64,000 nt of DNA from Gemmatimonadota bacterium (GCA_016209885.1 JACQVF010000047.1:1-64000); one strand, 5' to 3'. Positions 1 to 9,634 are shown, numbered from the stretch's first letter. Notes: generated by a model from the letters alone, not told the origin. Numbers and translations: made by a program.

Positions 1-141
1 GAGATGGTGATGCCCGGGGACAACGTGAACATGGCGATCGAGCTGATCTCGCCCATCGCGATGGAGAAGGAGTTGCGCTTTGCGATCCGGGAGGGAGGTC
101 GGACGGTGGGAGCGGGGGTGGTCACCGAGGTGCTGGAGTAG
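1..141 (+). CDS. tuf: Elongation factor Tu, C-terminal fragment (cut by window start)
   Basis: The frame open from base 1 reads as the last 46 residues of EF-Tu domain 3. It includes the typical MVMPGDN motif, the [13 protein letters not shown] motif and the end GVVTEVLE before TAG at 139-141. EF-Tu delivers aminoacyl-tRNA to the ribosome as a GTP complex. Its place directly before rpsJ matches the common str-to-S10 order (rpsL-rpsG-fusA-tuf-rpsJ). The 5' part lies outside the window. Confidence 0.95.
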   Translation, partial: EMVMPGDNVNMAIELISPIAMEKELRFAIREGGRTVGAGVVTEVLE

Positions 142-362
142 GGAGGTAGCCGAGGTGACCCCGCGGGGTGTCTCTCCTTGCGGCCCTTGCGGAATCACGG
201 TCGCGGCAGAAAGCGCGGTTCCCAGCTTTCTTGCCGGTTCGCGGGCAGACTCCGGTTCCCGGGGCGGTCCTCGGGCGTACGGGGAGAGACCCCGCGGGGC
301 CGGTGCAGCCCGAGTCGGTGACGAGGCCGGCGGATGGTGAATGAGGGAGCGAAGCAACGATC
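142..362 (+). promoter_or_regulatory. tuf-rpsJ spacer with a long-range inverted repeat
   Basis: The arm at 159-177 (C4GCG4T then GTCTCTCC) is the reverse complement of the arm at 283-299 (GGAGAGACC then CCGCG4), except for a 2-nt bulge. That gives a stem of about 17 bp closing a 105-nt GC-rich interior. It could be a leader structure controlling the S10 operon or part of the tuf 3' end. No good -10/-35 pair is seen here. A Shine-Dalgarno-like GGGAGCG lies just before rpsJ. Confidence 0.45.
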
Positions 363-671
363 ATGGCGGGAAGAATCAGGATTCGGCTCAAGTCGTTCGA
401 CCACTGGGTGCTCGACCAGGCCGCTGGCGAGATCGTGCGGGCGGCGCAGAAGACGGGTGCGGATGTGCGCGGCCCGATTCCGCTGCCGACGAAGCGCCGG
501 CTGCTCACGGTCCTGCGCTCACCGCACGTCGACAAGAAGAGCCGGGAGCAGTTCGAGCTGAAGACGCATAAGCGGCTCATCGACATCGTGGACAGCCGTC
601 CGCAGACGATCGATGCGCTTACGAAGCTCGATCTTCCGGCCGGTGTTGAGGTCGAGATCAAGGTCGATTGA
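363..671 (+). CDS. rpsJ: 30S ribosomal protein S10
   Basis: The 102-residue product is of normal S10 length. It starts [14 protein letters not shown] and contains the conserved stretch [23 protein letters not shown]10 sits in the 30S head and, as NusE, also partners NusB in antitermination. It is the first gene of the S10 operon here. rplC follows 22 bp downstream. Confidence 0.97.
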   Translation: MAGRIRIRLKSFDHWVLDQAAGEIVRAAQKTGADVRGPIPLPTKRRLLTVLRSPHVDKKSREQFELKTHKRLIDIVDSRPQTIDALTKLDLPAGVEVEIKVD

Positions 672-693
672 CGGAGATCCAGGGAGCATCGGG

Positions 694-1311
694 ATGGCCG
701 GGATCATCGGACGCAAGATCGGGATGACGCGGGTCTTTGACCCCGAGGGTCTGCCCGTTCCGGTGACCGTCATCGAGGCCGGTCCCTGCCCGGTCGTGCA
801 GGTGCTGAGCGAGGAGCGGAACGGCTATCGGGCGGTCCAGCTCGGGTTCGCTGGGAAGAAGGTGAAGCGCAGCGCACGGGCGGAGCTCGGCCACGCTCGC
901 AAGGCGGGACTCGAGACGGCGCCGCGCGTGCTTCGGGAGTTTCCGCTGGCGCCCGAAGAGGCGGTGGAGGTCGGGCAGCGGCTCACGGTGGCTCAGTTCT
1001 CCGCCGGGGACCGCGTGAAGGTGACGGGCAGGTCGAAGGGTCGGGGCTTCCAGGGCGTGGTGAAGCGCCATGGCTTCTCGGGGCGCCCGGGCTCGCACGG
1101 TCATCCGGAGCGGCGGGTGCCGGGTTCCGTGGGGCCCGGCACGAACCCATCGCGGGTGATCAAGGGGAAGCGGCTGCCGGGCCACATGGGCGACGCTCGC
1201 GTCACGGTCCGGCACCTTCTGGTGGTGAAGGTAGATCCCGAGCGGAACCTCCTGTTCGTGAGGGGGGCGGTGCCGGGCGCGCGGAACAGTCACCTCTACA
1301 TCACGAAGTGA
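694..1311 (+). CDS. rplC: 50S ribosomal protein L3
   Basis: L3 is an early-assembly 50S protein whose internal loop reaches the peptidyl-transferase centre. The start ATG at 694 gives [16 protein letters not shown], the standard L3 N-terminus; the frame is open further upstream but that part overlaps rpsJ. The core [17 protein letters not shown] and the GPGTNPSRV region are present. Product 205 aa, normal length. The stop overlaps the GTG that opens the rplD frame. Confidence 0.97.
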   Translation: MAGIIGRKIGMTRVFDPEGLPVPVTVIEAGPCPVVQVLSEERNGYRAVQLGFAGKKVKRSARAELGHARKAGLETAPRVLREFPLAPEEAVEVGQRLTVAQFSAGDRVKVTGRSKGRGFQGVVKRHGFSGRPGSHGHPERRVPGSVGPGTNPSRVIKGKRLPGHMGDARVTVRHLLVVKVDPERNLLFVRGAVPGARNSHLYITK

Positions 1312-1313
1312 CG

Positions 1314-1976
1314 ATGTACAAAGCTCGCTATTACAAGGCGGACGGTGAGAAGGGGCGAACGCGGCCGCTGCCGGAGTGGCTGTTCGACGGAGTCGTGAAC
1401 GAGGCTGCCATGCACCGGGCCGTGGTCGCCTATCTGGCGAATCAGCGTCAGGGGACGGCGGCGGCGAAGACGCGGAGCGAGGTGAGGGGTGGCGGCCGGA
1501 AGCCGTGGCGCCAGAAGGGGACGGGCCGTGCGCGCCAGGGCTCGATCCGCGCGCCGCACTGGCCAGGCGGGGGCGTGGCGCACCCGCCGGTGCCCCGAGA
1601 TTGGAGGCAGCGCATTCCGAGGAAGCTGCGCCATCTGGCCCGTACGTCGGCGTTCAACGCTCGGGCGGAGGCCGACCGGATCGTTCTCATCGAGGCGCTG
1701 GAGCTGGAGCGTCCGCGCACGAAGCAGATCGTCGAGCTCCTGAACGCGATCGAGGCGGAAGGGAACGTACTCGTGCTCACGGACGGCCAGAAGCCGGTCG
1801 TATACCTGTCGGCGCGGAACCTGCCCGGGGTCGAGGTCCGGCCGTTCGGCGAGGAGTCGGCCTACGACGTGCTGTGGGCGGGAACCGTCGTGATCGAACG
1901 CACGGCGCTGGAGCGGGCTCCGGCACCGGCGGCGGACGGCTCCGCCGGCGAAGGGGAGGTGAGCGAGGATGCGTGA
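1314..1976 (+). CDS. rplD: 50S ribosomal protein L4
   Basis: The product (220 aa from ATG 1314; a GTG two codons earlier overlaps the rplC stop) carries the L4 signature [20 protein letters not shown] followed by a GGG-rich loop that extends into the exit tunnel. L4 represses the S10 operon in gamma-proteobacteria by binding its leader; whether that happens here is unknown. The C-terminus ends in a short acidic tail. Overlaps rplW by 8 nt. Confidence 0.96.
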   Translation: MYKARYYKADGEKGRTRPLPEWLFDGVVNEAAMHRAVVAYLANQRQGTAAAKTRSEVRGGGRKPWRQKGTGRARQGSIRAPHWPGGGVAHPPVPRDWRQRIPRKLRHLARTSAFNARAEADRIVLIEALELERPRTKQIVELLNAIEAEGNVLVLTDGQKPVVYLSARNLPGVEVRPFGEESAYDVLWAGTVVIERTALERAPAPAADGSAGEGEVSEDA

Positions 1977-2283
1977 CTTGCGGGAAGTGATCCTGCGGCC
2001 GGTGGTCACCGAGAAGTCGGCGGCGATGACCGAGAAGGAGAACGTCTACACGTTCATCGTGAACCCGGACGCGAACAAGCTGGAGATCCGTCGGGCCGTG
2101 GAGCAGCTCTGGGGCGTGAAGGTCCTCTCTGTGAACACGATGCGTTACGCGGGGAAGGCCCGGCGCGGCCACATGGGGCTGCTGGGGCGGGCGGCGCGGA
2201 AGGTGGGGCGGCGTCCGGCCTTCAAGAAGGCGCTGGTCCGGTTGGCGGCAGGCGACTCGATCGAACTGTACGAAGTGGGTTGA
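1969..2283 (+). CDS. rplW: 50S ribosomal protein L23
   Basis: A 104-residue L23 with the typical start [19 protein letters not shown] and the motif [18 protein letters not shown]23 lines the exit tunnel and docks trigger factor and SRP. It starts inside the end of rplD, so translation is probably coupled. rplB follows within 12 bp. Confidence 0.96.
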   Translation: MRDLREVILRPVVTEKSAAMTEKENVYTFIVNPDANKLEIRRAVEQLWGVKVLSVNTMRYAGKARRGHMGLLGRAARKVGRRPAFKKALVRLAAGDSIELYEVG

Positions 2284-2294
2284 GGAACGGAGCG

Positions 2295-3134
2295 ATGGGC
2301 ATCCGAAAGTTCAAGCCAGCGACGCCGGGGACGCGCTTCCGGGCGGTGGTCGCGTATGAGGAGATCACGCGGACGGAGCCGGAGCGTTCGCTGCTCGAGC
2401 CGCTGCACCCGACGGGTGGCCGGAACCACCACGGCCACATCACGGTACGCCGTCGAGGCGGCGGCCACAAGCGGCTCTACCGCCGCATCGACTTCAAGCG
2501 GGACAAGCTCGGGGTGCCGGGGCGGGTGGCGGAGATCGAATACGACCCGAACCGCACCGCGAACATCGCGCTCATCCATTATACGGATGGGGAGAAGCGC
2601 TACATCCTTCACCCCCGAGACCTGAGGGTGGGCGACGTCATTGTGTCGGGCCCCGCTGCGGATATCCGGGTAGGGAACGCGCTCCTCCTGGAGCGGATCC
2701 CCCTGGGCAGCGTGGTCCACGCGGTGGAGCTCAGCCCGGGGAAGGGCGCGCAGCTGGCGCGATCCGCGGGCGCCGGGGTGCAGGTCGTGGCGAAGGAGGG
2801 TAACTACGTGACGCTGCGGCTCCCGTCCACCGAGGTGCGCATGGTACGGAAGGAGTGCAGGGCGACCATCGGCCAGGTGGGCAACGTGGAGCACGAGCTG
2901 GAGTCCATTGGCAAGGCGGGTGCGAACCGCTGGCGGGGCCACCGCCCGAAGGTGCGGGGCGTGGCCATGAACCCCGTGGATCACCCCCTGGGCGGGGGTG
3001 AGGGGAAGAGCTCGGGCGGCCGCCCAGCCTGCACGCCCTGGGGCAAGCCCGAGGGGAAGAAGACCCGGCATCCGAAGAAGCCGTCCAACCAGTATATCGT
3101 GCGCGGCCGCCGGCGCGGCAAGGCGACGCAGTAA
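2295..3134 (+). CDS. rplB: 50S ribosomal protein L2
   Basis: The start ATG 2295 gives [15 protein letters not shown], the usual L2 N-terminus, and a 279-aa product. It contains [20 protein letters not shown] and the near-invariant C-terminal block around [17 protein letters not shown], which holds the histidine needed for peptidyl transfer. L2 is essential for subunit association and lies near the catalytic centre of 23S rRNA. Confidence 0.98.
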   Translation: MGIRKFKPATPGTRFRAVVAYEEITRTEPERSLLEPLHPTGGRNHHGHITVRRRGGGHKRLYRRIDFKRDKLGVPGRVAEIEYDPNRTANIALIHYTDGEKRYILHPRDLRVGDVIVSGPAADIRVGNALLLERIPLGSVVHAVELSPGKGAQLARSAGAGVQVVAKEGNYVTLRLPSTEVRMVRKECRATIGQVGNVEHELESIGKAGANRWRGHRPKVRGVAMNPVDHPLGGGEGKSSGGRPACTPWGKPEGKKTRHPKKPSNQYIVRGRRRGKATQ

Positions 3135-3190
3135 CGCGGCGCGCCAGGATTCGATCGAGCCGAAGCCCGATCTAGCGAGTTTGGAGAACG

Positions 3191-3481
3191 ATGGCACGGA
3201 GCCTCAAGAAGGGACCCTTCGTCGACGGGAAGCTTCTGGCGAAGATCCAGAGGATGGGCGCGCGGAGCGAGAAGCGCGTGATCAAAACCTGGGCGCGGGA
3301 TTGCACGATCCCACCCGAGTTCGTCGGCCACACCCTCGCCGTGCACAACGGGAACAAGTTCATTCCCGTCTACATCACGGAGAACATGGTCGGCCACAAG
3401 CTTGGCGAGTTCGCGCCGACGCGACTGTTCCGCGGCCACGGCGGGAAGTTGTCGGAGAAGCGGGCGAAGGTGACGGAGTGA
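3191..3481 (+). CDS. rpsS: 30S ribosomal protein S19
   Basis: A 96-aa S19 starting [15 protein letters not shown] with the conserved [21 protein letters not shown] region (shown in part). S19 forms a dimer with S13 in the 30S head. The gap to rplB is 56 bp. Just after the stop lies a GCGAATC-type short repeat. Confidence 0.97.
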   Translation: MARSLKKGPFVDGKLLAKIQRMGARSEKRVIKTWARDCTIPPEFVGHTLAVHNGNKFIPVYITENMVGHKLGEFAPTRLFRGHGGKLSEKRAKVTE

Positions 3482-3482
3482 G

Positions 3483-3502
3483 GATTCGCGAATCGCGAAT
3501 CG
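3483..3502 (+). repeat. Short GCGAATC tandem repeat after rpsS
   Basis: GATTCGCGAATCGCGAATCG consists of overlapping CGAATCG units and contains the perfect palindrome ATTCGCGAAT. The same ATTCGCGA word recurs in the rpmC-rpsQ spacer. It lies between the rpsS stop and the rplV start. Confidence 0.6.
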
Positions 3503-3515
3503 TTGACGAGGCGGT

Positions 3516-3887
3516 ATGGAAGGCAGAGCGGTGGCGAAGTTCGTGCGCATGAGCGCCCGGAAGGCGCGGCTCGTGATCGATCAGATCCGCGGCCGTCCGG
3601 TGAACGCGGCGTATGCAGTCCTTCAGTTCTCGAAAAGGGGGGCGGCGGAGGCCATCGACAAGGCGCTGCGTTCTGCGGTGGCGAATGCGCGGCAGAAAGC
3701 GTCGCAGGAGGGAGAGTTCCTGGACGTGGACGAGCTGGTGGTACGCGCGGCGTTTGTGAACGAGGGCCCGACGCTGAAGCGGTGGCGCGCGGCAGCCATG
3801 GGCCGGGCGGTGCCGATTCGCAAGCGCACGAGCCACATCACGATCGTGGTCGGCACGAAGGACGGCCAGCAGAGGAAGGAGGGCTGA
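3516..3887 (+). CDS. rplV: 50S ribosomal protein L22
   Basis: The product (123 aa from ATG 3516) includes [20 protein letters not shown] and the C-terminal beta-hairpin region [12 protein letters not shown]22 lines the exit tunnel and is a site of macrolide-resistance mutations in other bacteria. An in-frame GTG at 3531 is a possible alternative start. rpsC begins 7 bp after the stop. Confidence 0.95.
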   Translation: MEGRAVAKFVRMSARKARLVIDQIRGRPVNAAYAVLQFSKRGAAEAIDKALRSAVANARQKASQEGEFLDVDELVVRAAFVNEGPTLKRWRAAAMGRAVPIRKRTSHITIVVGTKDGQQRKEG

Positions 3888-3894
3888 ACGCCGC

Positions 3895-4554
3895 ATGGGC
3901 CAGAAGACGCATCCCGTCGGATTCCGGCTGGGGATCCTGAAGACCTGGTGCTCGCGCTGGTATGCGGAGCGCGACTTCCCGAAGCTCCTGGCGGAAGACG
4001 AGACGATCCGCAGGTACCTGTTCCGGCGTCTGGCTCACGCGGCGGCGGCGGGCGTGGAGATCGAGCGCAAGCCTCAGAAGATCGTGGTCACGATCCATAC
4101 CGCGCGTCCCGGAGTCGTCATCGGGAAGCGCGGCGCGGAGGTTGACAAGCTGCGGGACGAGCTCAAGGTGCTCACGCGAAGCGACGTGGCGGTGAACGTG
4201 GAGGAGATCAAGCGGCCGGAGACGGACGCGAAGCTGGTGGCGGAGAACGTCTGCCATCAGCTCCGGCAGCGGATCTCGTTCCGCCGCGCCATGAAGCGCG
4301 CGGTGCAGGCGGCTATGCGGGCGGGGGCGGAAGGGATAAAGATCCAGTGCTCCGGTCGGCTGGGCGGTGCCGAGATCGCTCGCTCGGAGGGCTATCACGA
4401 GGGTCGGGTCCCGCTGCACACCCTGAGGGCGGACATCGACTACGCGCAGGCCACCGCGAAGACCACCTATGGCACCGTCGGTGTGAAGGCGTGGATCTTC
4501 AAGGGCGAGCTGGTCGAGGACCGGCGGGGGCGGACGTACTCGACGGGAGTTTAG
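3895..4554 (+). CDS. rpsC: 30S ribosomal protein S3
   Basis: A 219-aa S3. It starts [13 protein letters not shown], has a KH-domain GxxG loop in [16 protein letters not shown], and the C-terminal domain motif [13 protein letters not shown]3 lies at the mRNA entry channel of the 30S subunit. Its stop codon is embedded in the first unit of an 8-bp tandem repeat that fills the start of the following spacer. Confidence 0.97.
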   Translation: MGQKTHPVGFRLGILKTWCSRWYAERDFPKLLAEDETIRRYLFRRLAHAAAAGVEIERKPQKIVVTIHTARPGVVIGKRGAEVDKLRDELKVLTRSDVAVNVEEIKRPETDAKLVAENVCHQLRQRISFRRAMKRAVQAAMRAGAEGIKIQCSGRLGGAEIARSEGYHEGRVPLHTLRADIDYAQATAKTTYGTVGVKAWIFKGELVEDRRGRTYSTGV

Positions 4555-4740
4555 CGGGTGAGCGGGTGAGTGGGCGAGGGGGCGAGGGGTCCGTCGGTGG
4601 AGTTGGCTTCGCGGCAGGTCCGCAGCTATGGAGCAGTGTCCGGCGCCGAATGGCCGAATGAGCGACAGCGTCACGGTGGAGCCGGGGTGGCGATGCCGGG
4701 GCTCGCGGGGCTCGCCCGTTCGCCGGTTCGCCCGCTGGGG
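4553..4740 (+). repeat. 8-bp tandem repeats in the rpsC-rplP spacer
   Basis: Five consecutive 8-bp units related to AGCGGGTG run from 4553 to 4592. Two GCCGAATG units lie at 4645-4660. Three 8-bp units (CTCGCCCG, TTCGCCGG, TTCGCCCG) lie at 4711-4734. The last set is roughly the reverse complement of the first, so the transcript could fold into a large imperfect hairpin. The 207-bp spacer is unusually long for this operon and has no convincing ORF. Confidence 0.65.
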
Positions 4741-4761
4741 TGCTGAGGGGAGAGGCGGATC

Positions 4762-5184
4762 ATGCTAGCGCCGAAGAGGGTCAAATACCGCAAGCGCCAG
4801 AAGGGCCGGATGAGGGGGAAGGCCACACGGGGCAACACGGTGGCCTTCGGGGAGTATGGGCTCATGGCGCTGGAGGCGGCGTGGATCACGAGCCGGCAGA
4901 TCGAGGCCGCGCGCGTGGCCATGACGCGGCACATCAAGCGCGGCGGCAAAGTGTGGATCCGGATTTTTCCGGACAAGCCGATCACGCAGAAGCCGGCGGA
5001 AACCCGCATGGGGAAGGGGAAGGGCAACCCGGAGGCGTGGGTGGCCGTGGTCAAGCCGGGACGGGTCATGTTCGAGCTGGAGGGCGTGCCGGAGACGGTG
5101 GCGGATCAGGCCATGCGCTTGGCGGCCGCGAAGCTGCCGGTGAAGACGCGATTCGTCGTTCGTAGCGAGTTCCTGGGAGGGTAG
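4762..5184 (+). CDS. rplP: 50S ribosomal protein L16
   Basis: A 140-aa L16 with [19 protein letters not shown] at the start, the [19 protein letters not shown] stretch and the C-terminal motif [20 protein letters not shown]16 helps position A-site tRNA in the 50S subunit. rpmC follows after 3 bp. Confidence 0.97.
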   Translation: MLAPKRVKYRKRQKGRMRGKATRGNTVAFGEYGLMALEAAWITSRQIEAARVAMTRHIKRGGKVWIRIFPDKPITQKPAETRMGKGKGNPEAWVAVVKPGRVMFELEGVPETVADQAMRLAAAKLPVKTRFVVRSEFLGG

Positions 5185-5187
5185 CCG

Positions 5188-5388
5188 ATGCGAGCAGACG
5201 AGATTCGCGAGATGACGGACGATGAGATCGGGGAGAAGGTCAGCGAGCTCAAGGAGGAGCTATTCCGGCTCCGCCTCCGGAGCGCGACCCAGCAGCTGGA
5301 GAACCCGATGCTGCTCCGGCGCCTTCGTCGTGACGTGGCGCGGTTGAAGACGGTCACGCGCGAGCGGGAGCTGGCGGGACGGAAGTAG
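5188..5388 (+). CDS. rpmC: 50S ribosomal protein L29
   Basis: A 66-aa L29, a small helical protein at the tunnel exit near L23. The typical features are EIREMTDDEIGEKVSELKEE and LRRDVARLKTV. It is followed by a 144-bp spacer rich in GATTCGC-like words before rpsQ. Confidence 0.95.
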   Translation: MRADEIREMTDDEIGEKVSELKEELFRLRLRSATQQLENPMLLRRLRRDVARLKTVTRERELAGRK

Positions 5389-5447
5389 CGATTCGCGATG
5401 AGCCATTCGCGATTCACGATCAGCAATTAGCGGTTTGCAATGGGTGA
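5388..5447 (+). repeat. Degenerate GCGATTC-type repeats after rpmC
   Basis: The 60 bp after the rpmC stop are a run of degenerate 7-8 bp units related to CGATTCG and CAATTAGCG. ATTCGCGA occurs twice exactly. The same words occur after rpsS and in the rpsK-rpsD spacer. Confidence 0.5.
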
Positions 5448-5532
5448 GTGCCGAGGCGGATCACGGGCAGATCACTGACCGCGGGGGAGGGACCCTGGAT
5501 CGCAGACTGCGAACGGTCGGGGCGAGGAAGGT

Positions 5533-5814
5533 ATGGAAGACCGAGGGAAGCAGGGCGGGTCGCTGCGGAAGCTGCGGAAGCTGCGCGTGGGCGTGGTGGT
5601 GAGCGACAAGCCGGACAAGAGCGTGGTGGTGGCGGTGGAGCGGAAGGTCGCGCACGCGCTCTATGGCAAGCGAGTTGCTCGGACGAAGAAGTACTATGCT
5701 CACGACGAGAAGAACCAGTATCACGTCGGTGACGTGGTACGGATCATAGAGACGCGGCCCCTGTCGAAGCTCAAGCGTTGGCGGGTCGTCGAGGCGATCG
5801 AGCGCGCGCGCTAA
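5533..5814 (+). CDS. rpsQ: 30S ribosomal protein S17
   Basis: A 93-aa S17, an OB-fold primary 16S rRNA binder. Seen are [34 protein letters not shown] and [19 protein letters not shown]. The N-terminus is about 10 residues longer than the core family because of a basic Gly-rich leader; a later start is not offered by a good codon. Confidence 0.95.
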   Translation: MEDRGKQGGSLRKLRKLRVGVVVSDKPDKSVVVAVERKVAHALYGKRVARTKKYYAHDEKNQYHVGDVVRIIETRPLSKLKRWRVVEAIERAR

Positions 5815-5853
5815 GCGTTCCCGGCGCGGGGCGCCGGTCACGGAGTCGAGCAT

Positions 5854-6222
5854 ATGATCCAGCAGGAGTCGATCATCAAGATTGCGGACAACACAGGCGC
5901 GAAGCGGGCGCTGTGCATCCGCGTGCTGGGTGGTTCGCACCGCCGCTACGGGCGCGTGGGTGATGTGATCGTCGTGTCCATCAAAGATGCGATCCCCGAG
6001 GGCTCGGTGAAGAAAGGGGACATCGCGAAGGCCGTCATCGTGCGCACGAGCAAGGAGACGCGGCGCAAGGACGGGTCTTACATCCGATTCGACGACAACG
6101 CGGCCGTGCTCATCAGCGACCAAGGCGAGCCGCGGGGCACGCGCATCTTCGGGCCCGTGGGTCGAGAGCTGCGGGAGCGGAAGTTCATGAAGATCGTCTC
6201 CCTGGCGCCGGAGGTGCTGTGA
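5854..6222 (+). CDS. rplN: 50S ribosomal protein L14
   Basis: A 122-aa L14 beginning [19 protein letters not shown]. The C-terminal motif [21 protein letters not shown] is intact. L14 contributes to the inter-subunit bridge with 16S rRNA. The TGA shares its last base with the first base of the rplX ATG. Confidence 0.97.
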   Translation: MIQQESIIKIADNTGAKRALCIRVLGGSHRRYGRVGDVIVVSIKDAIPEGSVKKGDIAKAVIVRTSKETRRKDGSYIRFDDNAAVLISDQGEPRGTRIFGPVGRELRERKFMKIVSLAPEVL

Positions 6223-6599
6223 TGGCGGCGAGGCAGGGGAGGGCGCCGAGGCAGGCGAAGCCGCGGAGTCACGCGAAGTACCAGATCGTCAAGGGCGATC
6301 GGGTGCGGGTGATCCGGGGAAACTACCGGGACCTGGAGGGCACGGTCCTGCGGGTGATGGTGGCGACGGGCCGGGTGGTGGTGGAGGGGGTGAACCAGCG
6401 GAAGCGGCATCAGCGACCGACGCCGTCGAACCCGGAAGGCGGGATCATCACGTTTGAGGCGCCGATCCACATCTCGAATGTGATGCTCATCGACCCGAGC
6501 ACGGGCAAGCCCAGCCGCGTGCGTAGCCGCGCGGAGCCGGACGGGACGAAGGAACGGATCGCGGTGAAGTCCGGGAATCCGATTCCGAAGCCCAGGTAG
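6222..6599 (+). CDS. rplX: 50S ribosomal protein L24
   Basis: A 125-aa L24 with a KOW motif in [20 protein letters not shown] near residues 25-45. L24 is an assembly initiator bound to the 5' domain of 23S rRNA. The product is about 20 residues longer than E. coli L24, owing to a basic N-terminal extension. ATG 6222 overlaps the rplN stop by one base. Confidence 0.95.
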   Translation: MAARQGRAPRQAKPRSHAKYQIVKGDRVRVIRGNYRDLEGTVLRVMVATGRVVVEGVNQRKRHQRPTPSNPEGGIITFEAPIHISNVMLIDPSTGKPSRVRSRAEPDGTKERIAVKSGNPIPKPR

Positions 6600-6624
6600 C
6601 GGCGAGCGGACGAACGAGGGAGGC

Positions 6625-7245
6625 ATGGCCGAGCAGGCGCTACTAGCAAAGAGACCGAGGCCCCGTCTGAGAAAGCACTACGAGGAGCGGGTGCGGCCGA
6701 AGCTCATGCGGGAGCTGGGGCTCAAGAATGCGCACCAGGTGCCGGCGGTCGAGAAGGTTGTGCTGAACGTGGGGGTCGGCGAGGGGTCCCGGAACCCGAA
6801 GCTCCTGGACAGCGTGGTGGAGGAGATTCGGGCGGTCACAGGCCAGCAGCCGGTGGTGACGCGAGCCCGGAAGTCGATCTCGAACTTCGCTTTGCGGGCC
6901 GGGATGCCCGTGGGCGTGCGGGTGACGCTGCGCCGCGACCGGATGTACGAGTTTCTGGATCGACTGCTGAACGTAGCGGTCCCGCGCATCCGTGATTTCC
7001 GCGGCCTGTCCACCCGGTCCTTCGATGGGCGGGGCAACTACACGCTGGGGCTCAAGGAGCAGCTCGTCTTCCCGGAAGTCGACTACGACAAGGTGCAGAA
7101 GGTCCACGGCCTGGACATCACCGTGGTGACGACCGCGGGAAAGGATGATGTCGCCTTCGCCTTGCTGCGGGAGATGGGTTTCCCGTTCCGCGGCGAGACG
7201 TCGGTGGTCGTGAGCGGGACGGAGCTCACGGGCGCAGAGGAGTGA
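6625..7245 (+). CDS. rplE: 50S ribosomal protein L5
   Basis: A 206-aa L5 (family about 180 aa) with an Ala/Arg-rich extension of roughly 20 residues. The core shows [37 protein letters not shown] and the C-terminal DIDI-type region. L5 binds 5S rRNA and contacts P-site tRNA. rpsN starts 4 bp downstream. Confidence 0.96.
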   Translation: MAEQALLAKRPRPRLRKHYEERVRPKLMRELGLKNAHQVPAVEKVVLNVGVGEGSRNPKLLDSVVEEIRAVTGQQPVVTRARKSISNFALRAGMPVGVRVTLRRDRMYEFLDRLLNVAVPRIRDFRGLSTRSFDGRGNYTLGLKEQLVFPEVDYDKVQKVHGLDITVVTTAGKDDVAFALLREMGFPFRGETSVVVSGTELTGAEE

Positions 7246-7249
7246 ATGC

Positions 7250-7435
7250 ATGGCCAGAAAGGCGATGGTCGAGAAGTCGAAGAGGGCGCCGAAGTACGGG
7301 GTGCGGAAGCGCAGCCGCTGCAACCGGTGTGGTCGTGCGCGGGCGTATCTTCGGCATTTCGGGATCTGCCGCATCTGCTTCCGGGAGATGGCGCTCCGGG
7401 GCGAGATCCCCGGGGTCCGCAAGGCGAGCTGGTGA
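7250..7435 (+). CDS. rpsN: 30S ribosomal protein S14, zinc-binding (type Z)
   Basis: The 61-aa length and the four cysteines C24, C27, C40 and C43 (CNRC and CRIC pairs) identify the short zinc-containing S14 form rather than the 100-aa zinc-free form. S14 binds the 16S 3' domain. The ATG follows the rplE stop closely. Confidence 0.96.
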   Translation: MARKAMVEKSKRAPKYGVRKRSRCNRCGRARAYLRHFGICRICFREMALRGEIPGVRKASW

Positions 7436-7483
7436 CGCACACGGCGCCTCCGCTCCTCGTTCGTGCGCGGGCGAGTGGGTGGA

Positions 7484-7504
7484 GGGGATCGGGGATCGGG
7501 GATC
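7484..7504 (+). repeat. GGGGATC x3 tandem repeat between rpsN and rpsH
   Basis: Three perfect 7-bp GGGGATC units occur in the 112-bp rpsN-rpsH spacer. They fit the pattern of short tandem repeats in other spacers of this ribosomal cluster. Confidence 0.6.
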
Positions 7505-7547
7505 GGGCTGCCAGCTGCAATAGGAGATCGAAGAAGGATATAAGGAT

Positions 7548-7940
7548 ATGATGACGGATCCCATCGCCGACATGCTGACCCGCGTGCGAAACGGTCTGCA
7601 GGCGGGTCGCCGTTGGGTGGAGCTGCCGGTCTCGAAGCAGAAGGCGGAGATTGCCCGGCTGCTCAAGGAGAACCACTACGTCTTCGACTACAAGGTGCTC
7701 GATGACGGGCGCCATGGCGTCCTGCGCATCTACCTGAAGTATCACGAGGGGCGGCCGGTGATCCGGAACCTCCGGCGCGTCTCGCGGCCCGGGCGCCGCC
7801 AGTACGTGCGCGTGGACGAGATTCCACGGGTCCGGAGCGGACTGGGGATGGCAATTCTCTCCACCTCGAGCGGGATGCTCTCGGACCGCGCGGCGCGCCG
7901 GCAGCGCGTGGGCGGTGAACTGGTCGCCATCGTCTGGTAG
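7548..7940 (+). CDS. rpsH: 30S ribosomal protein S8
   Basis: A 130-aa S8 starting [17 protein letters not shown] and ending in the diagnostic block [21 protein letters not shown]8 binds the central domain of 16S rRNA, and in E. coli it represses the spc operon post-transcriptionally. Confidence 0.97.
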   Translation: MMTDPIADMLTRVRNGLQAGRRWVELPVSKQKAEIARLLKENHYVFDYKVLDDGRHGVLRIYLKYHEGRPVIRNLRRVSRPGRRQYVRVDEIPRVRSGLGMAILSTSSGMLSDRAARRQRVGGELVAIVW

Positions 7941-7990
7941 GTCGGTTCGCCGCCGGGACGCCAGAGGACGCAGGGAAGGAAGAACGGGCC

Positions 7991-8539
7991 ATGTCGCGGA
8001 TTGGCAAGAAGCCCATCAAGGTGCCCGCCGGCGTGAGCGTGGCGGTGGCCGACGGCGTCGTGCGAGTAAAGGGTCCGCGGGGGGAGATGGCGCTCCCCAT
8101 TCCTCCGGACATGGAGGTCCGGGCGGAGCCCGCGCAGGTCGTGGTCGAGCGGCCGTCCGACCATCGGCGGCACAGGGCGCTCCACGGGCTCACGCGCTCG
8201 CTCGTGGCGAACATGGTGCGGGGTGTGACGGAAGGGTTCCGCAAGACGCTGGAGATCGTGGGGGTAGGGTACCGGGCGGACAAGCGAGCGTCCGGACTCG
8301 TACTGAACGTAGGATACTCTCACCCCATCGAGTACAAGGCGCCGGCGGGGATCAAGATCGAAGTGCCGTCGCCGACGACGATCGTCGTGGAAGGTGCGGA
8401 CAAGCAGCTCGTGGGTCAGGTGGCCGCGGAGCTGCGTGCGTTCCGTCCTCCGGAGCCCTACAAGGGGAAGGGGATCCGCTACCAGGGCGAGGTGGTGCGA
8501 AGGAAAGCGGGGAAGACGGCGGCGGGTCCGGGAGCGTAA
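7991..8539 (+). CDS. rplF: 50S ribosomal protein L6
   Basis: A 182-aa L6 with the two repeated alpha/beta domains. It starts [14 protein letters not shown], has the central [20 protein letters not shown], and ends with the [19 protein letters not shown] signature. L6 lies near the GTPase-associated centre. It is followed by an unusual 185-bp spacer. Confidence 0.97.
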   Translation: MSRIGKKPIKVPAGVSVAVADGVVRVKGPRGEMALPIPPDMEVRAEPAQVVVERPSDHRRHRALHGLTRSLVANMVRGVTEGFRKTLEIVGVGYRADKRASGLVLNVGYSHPIEYKAPAGIKIEVPSPTTIVVEGADKQLVGQVAAELRAFRPPEPYKGKGIRYQGEVVRRKAGKTAAGPGA

Positions 8540-8724
8540 AGGTCGGAGAGGGGCGCCTGGGGGCCAGTTTCCGTCGTGCCCCTGCGGATCGCATCGTCGC
8601 CACGGGAGATGTCGCCGAGGCGCAGGTGGGACGGAGGCGCGGGGCTCGCTGGCCTCGCGGCAGCGTCAGCCGCACGGGACTCTGGGGAGTCAGTGAGTTT
8701 GAGAACTCGAGCGCGGATGGAGCG
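8540..8724 (+). other. 185-bp spacer between rplF and rplR
   Basis: rplF and rplR are usually close together. Here no ORF with a credible product fills the gap. A small hairpin, GACTC-TGGG-GAGTC (8678-8691), lies near its 3' end. No promoter pair was recognised. Confidence 0.4.
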
Positions 8725-9120
8725 ATGTCGGTCTCATTGGTGAGGCGGAAGGTCAGGAGCCGGGAAGACCGGCGCCAGCGGCGCCATCTCCGGGTCCGCA
8801 AGAGGGTTCATGGCACGGCCGTGCGGCCGCGCCTCGTGGTCTTTCGTTCGCTTAAGCACGTCGAGGGCCAGCTCGTGGACGACCAGGGGCACCACACGCT
8901 TCTGGGCGTATCTACGCGGGCGCCGGAGCTCCGGGAGCTGAGGGCGAAGGATAGCGCGCTGAAGAAGGCGGACGTAGCGCGGGCCGCGGGGAAGCTGCTC
9001 GCGGAGCGGGCCCGGACGAAGGGGATCGAGCGGGTGGTGTTCGACCGGGCGGGCTACCAGTATCACGGCCGGGTCAAGGCGTTCGCGGACGGGGCCCGCG
9101 AGGGAGGGTTGATCTTCTAA
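8725..9120 (+). CDS. rplR: 50S ribosomal protein L18
   Basis: A 131-aa L18, which binds 5S rRNA with L5. The frame is open far upstream through rplF territory, but ATG 8725 gives the right length and a basic N-terminus. Conserved parts are [19 protein letters not shown] and [20 protein letters not shown]. The stop TAA shares its last A with the rpsE ATG. Confidence 0.95.
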   Translation: MSVSLVRRKVRSREDRRQRRHLRVRKRVHGTAVRPRLVVFRSLKHVEGQLVDDQGHHTLLGVSTRAPELRELRAKDSALKKADVARAAGKLLAERARTKGIERVVFDRAGYQYHGRVKAFADGAREGGLIF

Positions 9121-9632
9121 TGGCCAGGGATCGCAGGCAGGCGCGCGGTCGCGAGCCCGAGCTCGTCGAGAACGTCATCTACATCAACCGCGTGGCGAAG
9201 GTCGTGAAAGGAGGGCGCCGCTTCTCGTTCACGGCCCTTGTCGCGGTGGGTGACAAGAACGGGAACGTAGGGGTCGCCCTGGGTAAGGCGAACGAGGTCT
9301 CGGAGGCGATCCGCAAGGCGATCGAGGCGGCGCGCCGGGACATGTTCGAGATCCCCCTCGTCCACGGGACGACCCCGCACGAGGTCATCGGGCATTGGGG
9401 GGCCGGATACGTGATCCTGCGGCCGGCGGGCGCCGGGACGGGCGTGATCGCCGGGGGCTCTGTGCGGGCCGTCCTCGAGGCGGCGGGAATCACGGATATT
9501 CTCACGAAGAGCCTGGGGTCGAACAATCCCAGAAACGTGGTGCGTGCCACCTTGGAGGCGCTGCGGCAACTCGTGACGCCAGAGCAGGTGGCGCGGGAGC
9601 GGGGGGTCCCGGTGGACGCCCTGGGGGTGTGA
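9120..9632 (+). CDS. rpsE: 30S ribosomal protein S5
   Basis: A 170-aa S5. It has [20 protein letters not shown] (double-stranded RNA-binding domain) and the [19 protein letters not shown] region. S5 supports decoding fidelity and mRNA helicase activity at the entry channel. ATG 9120 overlaps the rplR stop by one base; the end runs into rpmD. Confidence 0.97.
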   Translation: MARDRRQARGREPELVENVIYINRVAKVVKGGRRFSFTALVAVGDKNGNVGVALGKANEVSEAIRKAIEAARRDMFEIPLVHGTTPHEVIGHWGAGYVILRPAGAGTGVIAGGSVRAVLEAAGITDILTKSLGSNNPRNVVRATLEALRQLVTPEQVARERGVPVDALGV

Positions 9633-9634
9633 CC

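Noticed and set aside
7915-8724. A long frame running from rpsH through rplF into rplR
   Set aside because: It overlaps rplF in another frame and has no conserved content before ATG 8725.
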